Below are positions 28,892-38,367 of a DNA stretch of 64,000 nucleotides, in pieces. Each line of letters starts with the position of its first letter. The stretch's first letter is position 1. The position numbers were made by a program, and so were the translations under genes. Under the pieces are notes generated by a model, which saw nothing but the letters and a program-made list of their open reading frames with translations, did no database searches and had not been told where the DNA came from. Source of the DNA: Spirosoma endbachense (GTDB lineage: Bacteria > Bacteroidota > Bacteroidia > Cytophagales > Spirosomataceae); assembly GCF_010233585.1 (NCBI RefSeq), contig NZ_CP045997.1, positions 4,117,768 to 4,181,767 of the forward strand. The letters run 5' to 3'.

Positions 28892-29230
28892 ATGAAAAGA
28901 AGCTTTCATGGGGGGTTTGAAGAGGTGGTCCTGCTGGTATTGGCTGCTTGCAGGGAAGAAGCCTATGGCGTCCTTATCTGGAAAATGCTTCAGCAGCAGA
29001 CCAGTCGGAGAATCACCATCAGTGCCGTTCATGCTCCCTTGTACCGACTCGTAGAAAAAGGCTATCGATCCTCGCAGCAGGGTGTAGCTACTGCCGAGCG
29101 GGGTGGCAGGCGAAAGCGATTCTTTTTACTAACGGCTTTGGGTAATAAAGCCCTGCTTGAGATTCTGGCCATGCGTCAGCAGTTGTGGCAGGCAATGCCG
29201 GATGGCAAACTTCAATTGATTGGTCAATAA
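28892..29230 (+). CDS. PadR family transcriptional regulator (second copy)
   Basis: The start at ATG 28892 (MKRSFHGGFEEVV) matches the length of the first copy exactly (112 residues); the upstream TTG is ignored. It contains the same winged-helix core (ISAVHAPLYRLVEKGY and ERGGRRKRFF). Differences from copy 1 cluster in the recognition-helix surroundings (RRITISAVHAPLYRLVEKGYRS versus RSITISAVHATL...). It precedes permease 2 by 20 bp and most likely regulates it. Confidence 0.9.
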   Translation: MKRSFHGGFEEVVLLVLAACREEAYGVLIWKMLQQQTSRRITISAVHAPLYRLVEKGYRSSQQGVATAERGGRRKRFFLLTALGNKALLEILAMRQQLWQAMPDGKLQLIGQ

Positions 29231-29250
29231 CCCAGCTTCCGTCTCAACCA

Positions 29251-31902
29251 ATGGCTACCAACAAAGAACAGACTGAGCCGCCCCGCTGGGCTGATCGCCT
29301 TTTGGAATGGTTCGTTTCGCCCTATCTGGTGGAAGATGTGCAGGGTGACTTACAGGAGATTTTCTATAAACGTGTCGCTCAGGTAGGGATTTCGCAAGCC
29401 CGGCGTGAGTACGGCTGGGCGGTCCTGCATTACCTAAACCCCTTCTTTGCCAAACCACACCACCGGACTGGCAACCTAACCCCGTATCCTCAATTTTCAT
29501 CACTCCATCCCGCTATGATTCGTAACTATTTGACTATCGCCGGGCGTAACCTGGTTAAGAATCGGGCCTATTCGGTCATCAACATTTTGGGCCTTGCGGT
29601 TGGCATGGCTGTCGCCATCTTGATTGGCCTTTGGGTCAATGATGAATGGTCAGCGAATAAGCATCACCTCAATTACCAGACGCTTTATCAGCTCAAAATG
29701 AATCAAACCATCGATGGGTATCGCAGCACGGGGGACGCCTTGCCTTTTCCAATAGGTCCGGAATTAAAAGCAAAGTACCCTGATTTTAAGGCGGTCGCCA
29801 TGTGTGATTGGGGCAGCACCCATTCCCTGATCGTGGGGAATCATAGATTCTTAAAAAGTGGCCGCTACATTGGCCCCGACGCCATAACCATGTTTTCCTT
29901 AAAGGTACTTAAGGGGGATCAAGAACCGCTAAACGAACCCTACTCAATCGTTCTAACCGATCAGGCCGCTCAAACACTTTTTGGGCAACAAGAGCCCATT
30001 GGCCAGCTAGTTAAACTGGATAATCAAACCAATCTAAAAGTAACGGCAATCGTTGCCAAACAACCCCATAATGCTTCCCTACAATTTGATTACCTGCTGC
30101 CCTGGGACTTACAGTTAGCTCTCGACAAAGGGCTGAGAGCGTACGTGACAAATTGGGATAATAGCTCCTGGGCCTGCTATGTCCAGCTAAAGGAAGGCAT
30201 CCGCCCAGAAAATACCAATGCGAAACTAAAGGACCTGCTCGTAAACCATTTAGCGAATGACCCCAACACCAAAAAAATAAGAAAGCCTGAAGTATTTCTG
30301 TTTCCAATGGAAAAGTGGCGGCTTTATTCAAATTTCTCCAATGGAGAAAACACCGGCGGTTTTATCCAGTATGTGCGATTGTTTAGTCTGTTTGGATTCT
30401 TTATTGTAGTTATCGCCTGCATCAATTTTATGAACCTCAGCACGGCTCGTTCACAAAAACGGGCTAAAGAAGTGGGGGTTCGAAAAGCGGTCGGATCGGG
30501 CCGACAGCAACTGATTGGGCAGTTTTTGAGTGAATCCATTTTGATGGCTAGTCTGGCTCTGGTGCTGGCACTCGGCCTGGTCGGTGTTGGGCTCCCTTTT
30601 TTCAATACGCTAACTGAAAAGCAACTGGTATTCCCGCTCGATAATCATTTCTTTTGGGGTATATTACTCCTATTTACTGTCTTTACCGGCGTTTTAGCGG
30701 GCAGCTATCCCGCCCTGTATTTATCGTCATTCAAACCCGTGACCATTCTTAAAGGAAGCGTTTTCATTGGGAAGCAGGCCGCTTTACCGCGAAAGATTCT
30801 GGTGATTACTCAATTTACCTGTTCGATGGTGCTGATGATCGGGAGCATTGTCGTTTATCAGCAAATACAACACGGCAAGAACCGTCCGATTGGTTTTACC
30901 AAAAGCGGCCTTATTTCGGTTAGTGCTTCCCCTGATTTACTGACCAACTTTAACCCCTTACGGACTGACCTATTGGCTTCCGGAGCCGTGTCTTACATTA
31001 GTCAATCGAACACCCCCCCAACCGCTCTCTGGAGTAGTCAGAGCGGCTGGGAATGGAGTGGATCGAGGCCTGAAGACAAAGCCGTCTCCTTTAAAACCAT
31101 TGCGACCACGTATGACTACCTTAAAACGATGGGTATTCAGTTCAAGGCCGGCCGTGATTTTTCCCGAGCCTTTGCCACAGATTCCTCGGGCGTGCTCCTC
31201 AACGAAGCTGCCGCCAAGCGAATGGGCCTCAAAGAGCCTCTAGGCGAGCGGTTAAAATGGGATGGCCAGGAGCGCAGGGTGGTCGGTATAATCCCTGACA
31301 TCTTGATGGAATCGCCATTTCATCGCGTCTCTCCAATGATCATCGTTTTTTACAAAGACTGGGTGAATGTACTCTGCCTACGAATCAATCCTGCTCTGTC
31401 CCCTTCGGCAGCTCTTGCTAAAATGGGCCCCATTTTTGATAAATATAATCCGGGTTATCCCTTCGATTATAAATTTGCGGATACGGAGTACGCCAAAAAA
31501 TTCAACTATGAAGAACTCATTGGTAATTTTTCAGTCATTGTGACGGTATTGACCTTATTAATTACGTGCTTAGGTCTGTTTGGTTTGGCATCCTTCCTGG
31601 CTGAACAACGGACTAAAGAGATAGGGATTCGAAAAGTCCTGGGGGCCAGCGTAGCCAACATATGGGGTATTCTCTCCAAAGACTTCCTTCAATTAGTGCT
31701 TATATCGTGTCTGGTCGCATCTCCGATTGCCTATTACGCGTTAGGTCAATGGCTAAAAGCATATTCGTATAAGATTCAACTTGAGGTTAGTGTATTTATT
31801 TTAGTTCTCTTGCTGGCTTTACTGATTACGTTACTAACCATTAGTTACCAGAGCATCAAGGCCGCCCTGATGAATCCGGTCAAGAGCCTACGAAGCGAAT
31901 AA
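29251..31902 (+). CDS. FtsX-like ABC transporter permease with prefix domain (second copy)
   Basis: ATG 29251 gives MATNKEQTEPPRWADRLLEW, directly comparable with permease 1; length 883 residues. The prefix domain (~1-85) is nearly identical to copy 1, while the periplasmic parts have diverged strongly. TM1 contains INILGLAVGMAVAILIGLWV. Two FtsX units carry QKRAKEVGVRKAVGSG and QRTKEIGIRKVLGAS. The divergent periplasmic domains suggest different substrates for the two modules. No ATPase is encoded nearby. Confidence 0.92.
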   Translation: MATNKEQTEPPRWADRLLEWFVSPYLVEDVQGDLQEIFYKRVAQVGISQARREYGWAVLHYLNPFFAKPHHRTGNLTPYPQFSSLHPAMIRNYLTIAGRNLVKNRAYSVINILGLAVGMAVAILIGLWVNDEWSANKHHLNYQTLYQLKMNQTIDGYRSTGDALPFPIGPELKAKYPDFKAVAMCDWGSTHSLIVGNHRFLKSGRYIGPDAITMFSLKVLKGDQEPLNEPYSIVLTDQAAQTLFGQQEPIGQLVKLDNQTNLKVTAIVAKQPHNASLQFDYLLPWDLQLALDKGLRAYVTNWDNSSWACYVQLKEGIRPENTNAKLKDLLVNHLANDPNTKKIRKPEVFLFPMEKWRLYSNFSNGENTGGFIQYVRLFSLFGFFIVVIACINFMNLSTARSQKRAKEVGVRKAVGSGRQQLIGQFLSESILMASLALVLALGLVGVGLPFFNTLTEKQLVFPLDNHFFWGILLLFTVFTGVLAGSYPALYLSSFKPVTILKGSVFIGKQAALPRKILVITQFTCSMVLMIGSIVVYQQIQHGKNRPIGFTKSGLISVSASPDLLTNFNPLRTDLLASGAVSYISQSNTPPTALWSSQSGWEWSGSRPEDKAVSFKTIATTYDYLKTMGIQFKAGRDFSRAFATDSSGVLLNEAAAKRMGLKEPLGERLKWDGQERRVVGIIPDILMESPFHRVSPMIIVFYKDWVNVLCLRINPALSPSAALAKMGPIFDKYNPGYPFDYKFADTEYAKKFNYEELIGNFSVIVTVLTLLITCLGLFGLASFLAEQRTKEIGIRKVLGASVANIWGILSKDFLQLVLISCLVASPIAYYALGQWLKAYSYKIQLEVSVFILVLLLALLITLLTISYQSIKAALMNPVKSLRSE

Positions 31903-31923
31903 GATTTACTCATCTTACGTCTG

Positions 31924-31951
31924 AAAAGCACCTTATAAACTGTGGTGTTTT
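31924..31951 (+). terminator. Hairpin terminator after permease 2
   Basis: AAAGCACC and GGTGTTTT form an 8-bp stem with one G-U pair and an 11-12-nt loop, followed by T, 21 bp after the stop. It corresponds to the hairpin behind permease 1. Confidence 0.55.
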
Positions 31952-32117
31952 ATCCTACTGGCAAGAGAGACGTTTCAAACAGGACCCTTTGACAACCACT
32001 ATGGCCAATAGTTGAACGTGAGTTATCCTTTGAGAGGGCTAATATTAATTATCGGTCTATCGATCAGCCATCTGGCCAGACAACAAAATACCCCGCTCAA
32101 CGTAAAGTCAAACGGGG

Positions 32118-32366
32118 CTACCACTTATTTACATACTGGTATCTCAATACCACAATAATCCTTGCCGACACCGCCAGTAGGGATTCGACAAGCGGGGCAC
32201 CTTCGTATACCTGACCGCATAGGTAGTCGCTTAGGGAATGTAGCCAGCCCAAATTTATTCGTTGGTACGCCTGATCGACTAGTAGATTAATGCAGGAGCG
32301 AGTCGATTGCCTGGAGACAGAAAACTCAGAGTGTAGGCTACTCGCGGAGAAAAAAAACACAGTCAA
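32118..32366 (-). CDS. Possible small protein, doubtful
   Basis: This 82-codon frame starts MTVFFFSASSLHSEF and contains LVDQAYQRINLGWLHSLSDYL. The only support is its position: a C4G/CG4 hairpin at 32091-32117 follows its stop directly and would act as a terminator. No family is recognised, and the composition is only moderately protein-like. The rest of 31952-32427 contains nothing else besides the hairpin at 32370. Confidence 0.25.
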   Translation of the reverse strand: MTVFFFSASSLHSEFSVSRQSTRSCINLLVDQAYQRINLGWLHSLSDYLCGQVYEGAPLVESLLAVSARIIVVLRYQYVNKW

Positions 32367-32369
32367 TTA

Positions 32370-32411
32370 CCCTCAACTGTGGTCTATGACGACACAGCCA
32401 ACGGTTGAGGG
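32370..32411 (-). terminator. Hairpin after the DJ-1-like gene
   Basis: CCCTCAAC and GTTGAGGG form an 8-bp outer stem, extended by a TGTG/CACA pairing inside. It lies 17 bp downstream of the stop at 32428, at the end of the two-gene GlxA/DJ-1 unit. Confidence 0.55.
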
Positions 32412-32427
32412 TGTTGATTAGTAATGA

Positions 32428-33294
32428 CTATTTATTCTCGGTCGCCACTTTACCCGCTTGCTTGACGATTAATCCTTCCTCCGGCTTCCACTTATCATAC
32501 TCCATGTAGCGAGCTGTTTGGATTGCTACAGCCTGCCCTTTTAATTTCGCAACTACATGCAGGGCCCCATCAATACCCGCCGATACACCCGCCGTTGTGA
32601 TGATTTGTCCATTGTCGACAAATCGAGTATTACGCAGAATCTCGGCTTTAGGCGTTGCCCGTTGCAGCGGCTCAATGTAGGAATGAAACGTAGTGGCCTG
32701 CTTACCATCCAGCAGTCCCGCTTTGGCCAGCAGCCCGGCGCCCGTACAAACCGACAGCATGACCTCAGCTTGGGTTGCCGAGTTTTTTATCCAGTCAATG
32801 AGCGCCTTATTCTCGATGAATGGACCGGTATTACCGCCTGGTAAAACCACAATGTCAGGCTTGGGGCAGTCGGTCAGGCTATACGTTGGCGTTATCTTAA
32901 TGAATCCCTGACTGATGATTGGCTCTTTGGAGAGCGACACCGTGTAGACATTGAATCCTTCCGTAGAAGCAAAGACCTCACTGGGGCCCGCAAAATCCAG
33001 AATTTCTACGCCATTGTGTATAAAAATGGCCACATTCCGCTTGTTGACTTGCTTTAGGATTTGCGCCTGGGAGTCCAGCATGGTATCGTTGGGTTGGACA
33101 AGAGGCATGCCACCATCCAGGTCGCTGACGGGCTTTTCGTGCCATTCAAGATCACATATATTGCCGGAGGGCTCGCCGGAATACGCCATAAGGTTTTCTT
33201 TAGGAATCACTTTCTGCGCCAAAAGTGGGCTACCTGCAGCGACCAGCCAACCGGCAACGAGCAGGTGAAAACGGTAACGGAAGTTGAAGTTCAT
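32428..33294 (-). CDS. Secreted DJ-1/PfpI family protein
   Basis: ATG 33294 is chosen because it yields a signal peptide (MNFNFRYRFHLLVAGWLVAA...LLAQ) and leaves a 4-bp gap to the upstream gene; the longer frame would overlap that gene. The 288-residue product has a ~80-residue unique N-terminal part and then a DJ-1/PfpI domain (VAIFIHNGVEILDFAGP...VFAS; DIVVLPGG; SVCTGAGLLAKAGLLDG). The nucleophile-elbow Cys is near residue 183. Export of a DJ-1-type protein to the periplasm is less common than a cytoplasmic location. It lies downstream of, and probably under the control of, the GlxA-type regulator. Confidence 0.85.
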   Translation of the reverse strand: MNFNFRYRFHLLVAGWLVAAGSPLLAQKVIPKENLMAYSGEPSGNICDLEWHEKPVSDLDGGMPLVQPNDTMLDSQAQILKQVNKRNVAIFIHNGVEILDFAGPSEVFASTEGFNVYTVSLSKEPIISQGFIKITPTYSLTDCPKPDIVVLPGGNTGPFIENKALIDWIKNSATQAEVMLSVCTGAGLLAKAGLLDGKQATTFHSYIEPLQRATPKAEILRNTRFVDNGQIITTAGVSAGIDGALHVVAKLKGQAVAIQTARYMEYDKWKPEEGLIVKQAGKVATENK

Positions 33295-33298
33295 AGGC

Positions 33299-34267
33299 TT
33301 ATGAATGGGTTGAAATAAATAATTTGGGGCTGTTTTTAGGTTCGTCTTTCTGCCAGATTCGGCGTAGCTGGCGGGCATCCTGAAAACCACACTTCTCGGC
33401 AATAGCTTCCATGGTCATACCCGGATTATGCCGTAGGGTACGGGCCAGTTCAAGTCGTAGCAGCGTGGTATAATCATGAATGGAGATCCCAGTCTCTTTC
33501 CGAAACGTTCGGGTTAGGTTGCGGGTACTCATACCGGCCACCTCAGCCAGTTCGTCTAACGTGGCCTTTGTTTTCAGATTGGCAATCAGCCAGTCCTGCA
33601 ACTGGTGAACAGCCACGTTCATGTGGTTGCGGTAATCGAGGTAAACGCTTTTCTGTGAATGCTCGGGGCCGCGACGTAAATACACGACTAGCTCGCGGGC
33701 TATCTTCGAAGCGAACAGTGGCCCTTGCTGCTCTTCCAGAATCGCCAGCGCCAGGTCAATACCGGCCGTTATCCCCGCGCTGGTAAAGATGCCGCCATCG
33801 TTTACGAATAATCGATCGTGCTGGGTAACGATCCGTGGGTAAGTCGTTTGCAGTTCGTCAACGCGCTTCCAGTGGGTAGTGCATTTTCGACCATCCAGCA
33901 GGCCAGTCTGGGCCACTACAAACGCCCCCGTACAAACGGAGCATATCAGAACGCCCAGGCGGTGTTGCTTGCGGAGCCAGGCCATGAAATCTTGCTCCGC
34001 TCTAAATTCGGCTGATCGGATATAGGCCATGTCCATCCCCGGTATAAAGATCAGATCGCCGGATTGAGTCTGCACCTCCGTAAAGTGCTGCACAGGCCCC
34101 ATAGCCAAGCCTGCTGAGCTGGTAATCTGGTTTTGGAAGGAGCAATACCGTAATTGATAGGGAGCCCCATACTCAACGGCTTCGTAAAAAACCTGAACTG
34201 GTCCCGTCAGATCCAAAACGTGTACATACGGGGGTACAACAAAAATGACTTGCTGAATTGGCGACAT
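33299..34267 (-). CDS. GlxA family AraC-type transcriptional regulator
   Basis: This 322-residue protein has an N-terminal DJ-1/PfpI-like sensor domain (~5-190; VLDLTGPVQVFYEA, SVCTGAFVVAQTGLLDG with Cys112) and a C-terminal AraC DNA-binding domain (~215-315; LDELAEVAGMSTRNLTRTF, MEAIAEKCGFQDARQLRRIW). It is encoded 4 bp upstream of a secreted protein carrying the same DJ-1 core, so sensor and target protein share an ancestry. The ligand is unknown. Confidence 0.9.
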   Translation of the reverse strand: MSPIQQVIFVVPPYVHVLDLTGPVQVFYEAVEYGAPYQLRYCSFQNQITSSAGLAMGPVQHFTEVQTQSGDLIFIPGMDMAYIRSAEFRAEQDFMAWLRKQHRLGVLICSVCTGAFVVAQTGLLDGRKCTTHWKRVDELQTTYPRIVTQHDRLFVNDGGIFTSAGITAGIDLALAILEEQQGPLFASKIARELVVYLRRGPEHSQKSVYLDYRNHMNVAVHQLQDWLIANLKTKATLDELAEVAGMSTRNLTRTFRKETGISIHDYTTLLRLELARTLRHNPGMTMEAIAEKCGFQDARQLRRIWQKDEPKNSPKLFISTHS

Positions 34268-34756
34268 GGGATAGCTGAGTCAGGGCGTAAAAGTAGCGGA
34301 TACTCGGCGTTCAAACGAGCCAAACATCGGACATTTTGGGCCAAAAACTAAACGGCTCGGCTAACCCTCCTGGGTGCCCATTTAAGAGAAGCCGATCAAA
34401 TTGAGCAAGTTGTTGAATTTTAGCGAATGGGAATTGCGGTGTTGATCTTTTCTGATCGGTGGACTGTGATGACACAATAGAACGAGTGAATCTTTACAAA
34501 CCTATTCCCCAGATAGCACCGAGTCTACCTACCCGTTTTGTATTGATAAAAGCTATGAGTGCCACCGAACACTAAAACAGCAATTGTCTACCCAAAAAAA
34601 AAGTGAGATCTCCAGAAAAATGACAAATAAATGCAAAAAAGCCATGCTTGATCCGTCTGACCCAGGGCCGTTGCGATTCGTTAGGAGAGGCTATCTTAAA
34701 CTCCGTTTGTAGCAGCTCCTTCATGTTCAATACTCTCACGACCCATAATCGATCAT
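34268..34756. other. Intergenic, no gene seen
   Basis: No supported coding frame was found. The GlxA promoter is expected just right of 34267. There is an A9 tract near 34600; otherwise it is featureless to my reading. Confidence 0.5.
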
Positions 34757-35488
34757 TTACAATCGACAGCCCAGACTGACAGACAACTGTTGACCTTTTG
34801 GGGATGAACCATCCGTATAGATCGTCTGTAAGCCTTGATGATAAATAACATCGAGTGTGATCGGCCCCACATGAATGCCGCCCCCACCAAGAGCATTGTA
34901 GGTTGACCGACGAAGGGAAGTCCCTCCGGGGGAATTGGGCGGATAATCAGCCGAGATTAAAGTCGTTACCTCAGCACCAACCTGGAGGTGTAGACCCGCT
35001 TTTTTTCCAAAACGAAGACCCAGATAGGTTGGAAAGACGAGTAGGTTTTGCTTAATCTCGTCATAATCCGGCCCAGCAGGTGGGATACTTGTCGGGAGTG
35101 GATTGGGGAGTAGACTATACGGAGTCGTTAGGTTTCGGTATTCTACCCCCAGTTGCCAGAACAACGTTCCGCCTGTACGACCGTAGACACCCGCTTGCCA
35201 ACCTGAGAAACTCGTTTCACTAATGGCTGGATTGGTCTGAGCCCAATTTAAGCCCCCATACAAGCCAAAATAACCCGTATTCCACTGTCTTGGTGGTTTG
35301 GATGCCGTCAACATTTTCGCCGGGTTCTGACTAGCGTTTCGGGCAATCATCTGTAGCCATCGCGCCTTTGGCATATCTCGATTGACAGAGGTCGAATACA
35401 ATGATTTCGTCTGACAATAGGTGGGTTGATGTACCGCGAAAAGCCGGGTAGGAAGCAGGCACAAAAAAATCAGGAAAGCTGTCCGCAT
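34757..35488 (-). CDS. Outer-membrane beta-barrel-type protein
   Basis: This is a 243-residue protein with signal peptide MRTAFLIFLCLLPTRLFA. After a ~50-residue linker come alternating amphipathic strands of a small outer-membrane barrel: NTGYFGLYGGLNWAQ, FSGWQAGVYGRTGGTLFWQLGVEY, LVFPTYLGLRFGKKAGLHLQVGAE and a final SVSLGCRL. This resembles the PorT-like/OmpA-type barrel proteins of Bacteroidota. Function not predictable. Confidence 0.7.
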   Translation of the reverse strand: MRTAFLIFLCLLPTRLFAVHQPTYCQTKSLYSTSVNRDMPKARWLQMIARNASQNPAKMLTASKPPRQWNTGYFGLYGGLNWAQTNPAISETSFSGWQAGVYGRTGGTLFWQLGVEYRNLTTPYSLLPNPLPTSIPPAGPDYDEIKQNLLVFPTYLGLRFGKKAGLHLQVGAEVTTLISADYPPNSPGGTSLRRSTYNALGGGGIHVGPITLDVIYHQGLQTIYTDGSSPKGQQLSVSLGCRL

Positions 35489-35650
35489 GCGGTTAATTGG
35501 TTGATGGATTTAGCCGTATTTTACCCTGATCCCCCATTGCGGGTCTAGTAAAATCAGTTATGGAAGAGGACTACTTGACAAACCTTATAGCAGCCCGGAT
35601 GGTATATGGGCATCCCAGGCCATTTAGTGATTAACTAGACCGATTTGTCC

Positions 35651-35687
35651 CTCTTTCCCAACAAAGGTAGGCTTTGTTGGGAAAGAG
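35651..35687 (-). terminator. 16-bp perfect hairpin after the GNAT gene
   Basis: CTCTTTCCCAACAAAG (35651-35666) and its exact reverse complement (35672-35687) are separated by 5 nt. It is directly downstream of the GNAT gene stop at 35695, so it most likely terminates that transcript. Confidence 0.75.
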
Positions 35688-35694
35688 TAAAGTT

Positions 35695-36246
35695 TCAGGC
35701 GATATCAGCCCGAATCAATGAGAACAGAATAGCATCCTGCAAGTCAATCCCCACCAGCAGACGCTGTCGTAGCAGTCCCTCACGGGTGGCACCGGCTGCC
35801 AGGGCCGTTCGTTGGCTGGCCAGGTTATCCGGTACCACTAAAATTTCAAGGCGGTTCAGTTCAGCCAAATCAGCAAAGGCAGCCAGTGCCAGCTGGCGGG
35901 TGGCCTGACTGGCCAGTCCCTGCCCCTGACGCGAAGGACGCACCCAGTAACCCAGGTTATAAAAACCATGCACCCGATTAGGCTGATTCAAGCCAATGCC
36001 TCCGCAAAGTTCTGACGTCCGGGCATCCAGCAGCGCGAAGTTGAAGGCTGTCCCATCCTGCCAATCCCTCTCGCACTGAGCGATGAACTGCTCACTGTCA
36101 GCTACTGCATAATCAGGATGACACCAGCGCGCATAGCGGGTAAACAGCGGTGAACAGGATGCCCTGGCGGCTTCAAACAACAATGGGATAAACCCCGGCT
36201 CATATTTCCGTAATACAACCGGGCCCGCTAAAATTTCAGGTCTCAT
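35695..36246 (-). CDS. GNAT family N-acetyltransferase
   Basis: This is a 183-residue protein of the RimJ/RimL branch. Strand beta-4 and the acetyl-CoA loop read NLGYWVRPSRQGQGLASQATRQ, followed by LNRLEILVVPDNLASQRTALAAG, both typical of GNAT acetyltransferases. It transfers an acetyl group from acetyl-CoA to an amine, probably a protein N-terminus or small molecule. It appears monocistronic with a strong terminator hairpin. Confidence 0.88.
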   Translation of the reverse strand: MRPEILAGPVVLRKYEPGFIPLLFEAARASCSPLFTRYARWCHPDYAVADSEQFIAQCERDWQDGTAFNFALLDARTSELCGGIGLNQPNRVHGFYNLGYWVRPSRQGQGLASQATRQLALAAFADLAELNRLEILVVPDNLASQRTALAAGATREGLLRQRLLVGIDLQDAILFSLIRADIA

Positions 36247-36790
36247 AAAGGGGCCCAGTGAATAGATGGGGCAAGCAGTTCACAGTTGAACAGAACAATT
36301 TCATAACCGAAGAAGTCAAAAAAACTGCCAAACTGCCTGCTGATCTAGAACGGTTATGAAGAGTTTCATAGACAGCGATTGACTAACCTTGAATCGGGTT
36401 GTGGTCAATCCGTTATGAATTGCCAAGGTAATGATAAAACCATTTTCCGTCCATAAAAAAAGCCAGCCAACCGACAATGGGTTGGTCACAAGAGCCTATG
36501 GTAAATCCGTTTTGCAGTCCGGGAAGTTATGCTCAAGACAGACCCGGGTGTAGGCGAGTATGTGATAACAGTCTATCCTTCTGGCTTTTGCGCCATATAA
36601 TCAAAATAATATATTGATCATCTGTAGATAAATGATCGGGCTTCATTTTTACATACTTTCACCTAATTTTCTGATTACTACTTCCTTAACTCAATCTACG
36701 TATAGAACATTTCTTCTTGATAACTCAATGTTTTTTCTAAGCAGGTATTGATTTCTTTAAGTATTATTTGGTAGTCTATCCTGGGTAGGG

Positions 36791-37417
36791 GCCAGTCTGT
36801 ATAAACCCACTATGGGTACTGACCGAGCAGTGAGCTTCACCATTCTATCGGGGGTGCAGGTCTATGGGGGGTATAACGGTAATGGACCTCACCGGATACG
36901 CGCACTAGTTTCCCTTACAGTACGACTTTCTCCGTTAACATCGGCGATCAGGCTACCAATACCGACAACGCCTATCATGTAGTTGTCATGACCAACGCTA
37001 GTGCCCAAATGCGGCTGGATAGCCTGGTTATTACCCCAGGTAATGCCAATGGCACTTCTGTCAGTGGCTTTGCCGCTTGAGGAGGCATTTATAATAGAGG
37101 GTCACAAGCGGGTAACAGTTGCAACCCAACACTGGCCAACCTGAGCCTGATCGCCAACTCAGCCACCTCTGGAGGAGGTCTGAATAACTTTGGTACTTTA
37201 AACGGCAATAGCAGTCCTGTATTGATCAATGTCAGCTTTCGGGCTAGCTCTGCTTCACAGCGACCTGTTCGGTGGGTAACTGCACCAGTCCGCAAGCCGC
37301 TCCGGTCAGGTTGCAGATCCTACCTGACGCGGATTGACTGGAACGGGTGAGTGAAGGGGCAAATCCTCTTGCAGCTCCATACTGCTACCGAGCACCAGAA
37401 AGTGAGGCTCCTGAAAC
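36791..37417 (+). pseudogene. Decayed T9SS adhesin (beta-helix type)
   Basis: Broken frames together read ASLYKPTMGTDRAVSFT, SGVQVYGGYNGNG, then after a shift NIGDQATNTDNAYHVVVMT, VSGFAA, TGA, GGIYNRGSQ and SATSGGGLNNFGTLNGNSSP. Such GG(L/I)YN repeats are typical of right-handed beta-helix surface proteins. A different domain (FTATCSVGNCTSPQAAPV) follows in another frame, and the end (LLQLHTATEHQKVRLLKPK) is a T9SS sorting tail like that at 22251. So this is a mosaic of surface-protein remnants. Upstream 36247-36790 holds no gene. Confidence 0.65.
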
Positions 37418-37427
37418 CAAAGTGTGT

Positions 37428-37488
37428 ATTAATTTTCAATGAAAACGCCCGGTCACGAGCTGGCCGGGCGTTTTCATTGAAAATTAAT
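37428..37488. terminator. 25-bp perfect hairpin
   Basis: The arms 37428-37452 and 37464-37488 are exact reverse complements with an 11-nt loop; the inner part is GC-rich (CGCCCGG) and flanked by A and T runs, so it can act in both directions. It lies directly behind the decayed T9SS gene. Confidence 0.8.
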
Positions 37489-37714
37489 CACCTGTATTTC
37501 TGCACTTCATACTTTTGGGGCGTCGTTAAATAGAGTGGATATAGATCAGCCAATGTCTGGTTCCACCTCTGACTGGACGTTTTTGCGAATACGGATCTGA
37601 TTCATCAGACAACGGCATCTGGTCAAAGGTCTGTCCACTAGCCCACTAAATGCCTCTTTTGTAGTGATTATGATGAACTGCCTGTTTTGGTCATGTAGTT
37701 AACTACCAGCCACT

Positions 37715-37885
37715 ATGACAATAATGACGGGCTGGGCCAACCTTACCGCTTTCTGCTTGACCCTCTCCCTGCTCTTTTTAGGTCATGCCCTGTTAACCGT
37801 TGACCAGTCCGCCCGGCGTTTGCTGCGGGTAAAGATGGGTAGGATTCTCCTCCTTCTAGCAGTCCTGTTTCACGCCCTGGGGTAG
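37715..37885 (+). CDS. 56-aa two-helix membrane protein
   Basis: ATG 37715 to TAG 37885. The protein has two hydrophobic helices (LTAFCLTLSLLFLGHALLTV and ILLLLAVLFHALG) separated by a basic loop (DQSARRLLRVKMGR). The positive-inside rule puts the loop in the cytoplasm. The good helix periodicity and basic loop support a real gene. Family unknown. Confidence 0.45.
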   Translation: MTIMTGWANLTAFCLTLSLLFLGHALLTVDQSARRLLRVKMGRILLLLAVLFHALG

Positions 37886-38367
37886 ATGCCAGAGTTGACG
37901 GGAAGCAAATAAGTGAACAGTACTAAGCGATCGGTATGGGAACGAGCCGAGATTCCGTCCTGCCTTCCTGGAGATGACCCGGCATTAGAGAGGTACAAAT
38001 TCGCCATTCACTTAGCAATCAGGGGTGATTTTTTACCTTTTTGATACTAGTCGGCCGAATGGCTTTGTCTATCCCTCGAGCGCTCTTCAAGTCTTCCCGA
38101 GGTTAAATGTCATTGGCAAAGCCCATGACTTACTATATTGGCCTGTTATGGCCGAACTCGCTTTCAAATGGATCAGGGTATAGGTAATACGGACCATCCT
38201 TAAATTCAATCGTTGAGGGGTTACTCACAAATTAACCTGCCTACTTTGGGCGAAGGAACAACGAGTCGGGTACAGGCTACAGTAGTAGAAAACCTATACC
38301 CCCATCGTTCTATTAAAGAACTAACCGGATAGCAGCCACTTGTTACGACCCGAACCCATACTGCCTT
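37886..38367. other. Intergenic, no gene seen
   Basis: No frame with protein-like composition was found on either strand. The promoter for the gene at 38368 should lie at the right end. Confidence 0.45.

Noticed and set aside
32091..32117. CCCCG...CGGGG hairpin as a separate strong terminator
   Set aside because: Only five outer pairs are perfect and the inner part mismatches; mentioned only with the doubtful ORF at 32118.
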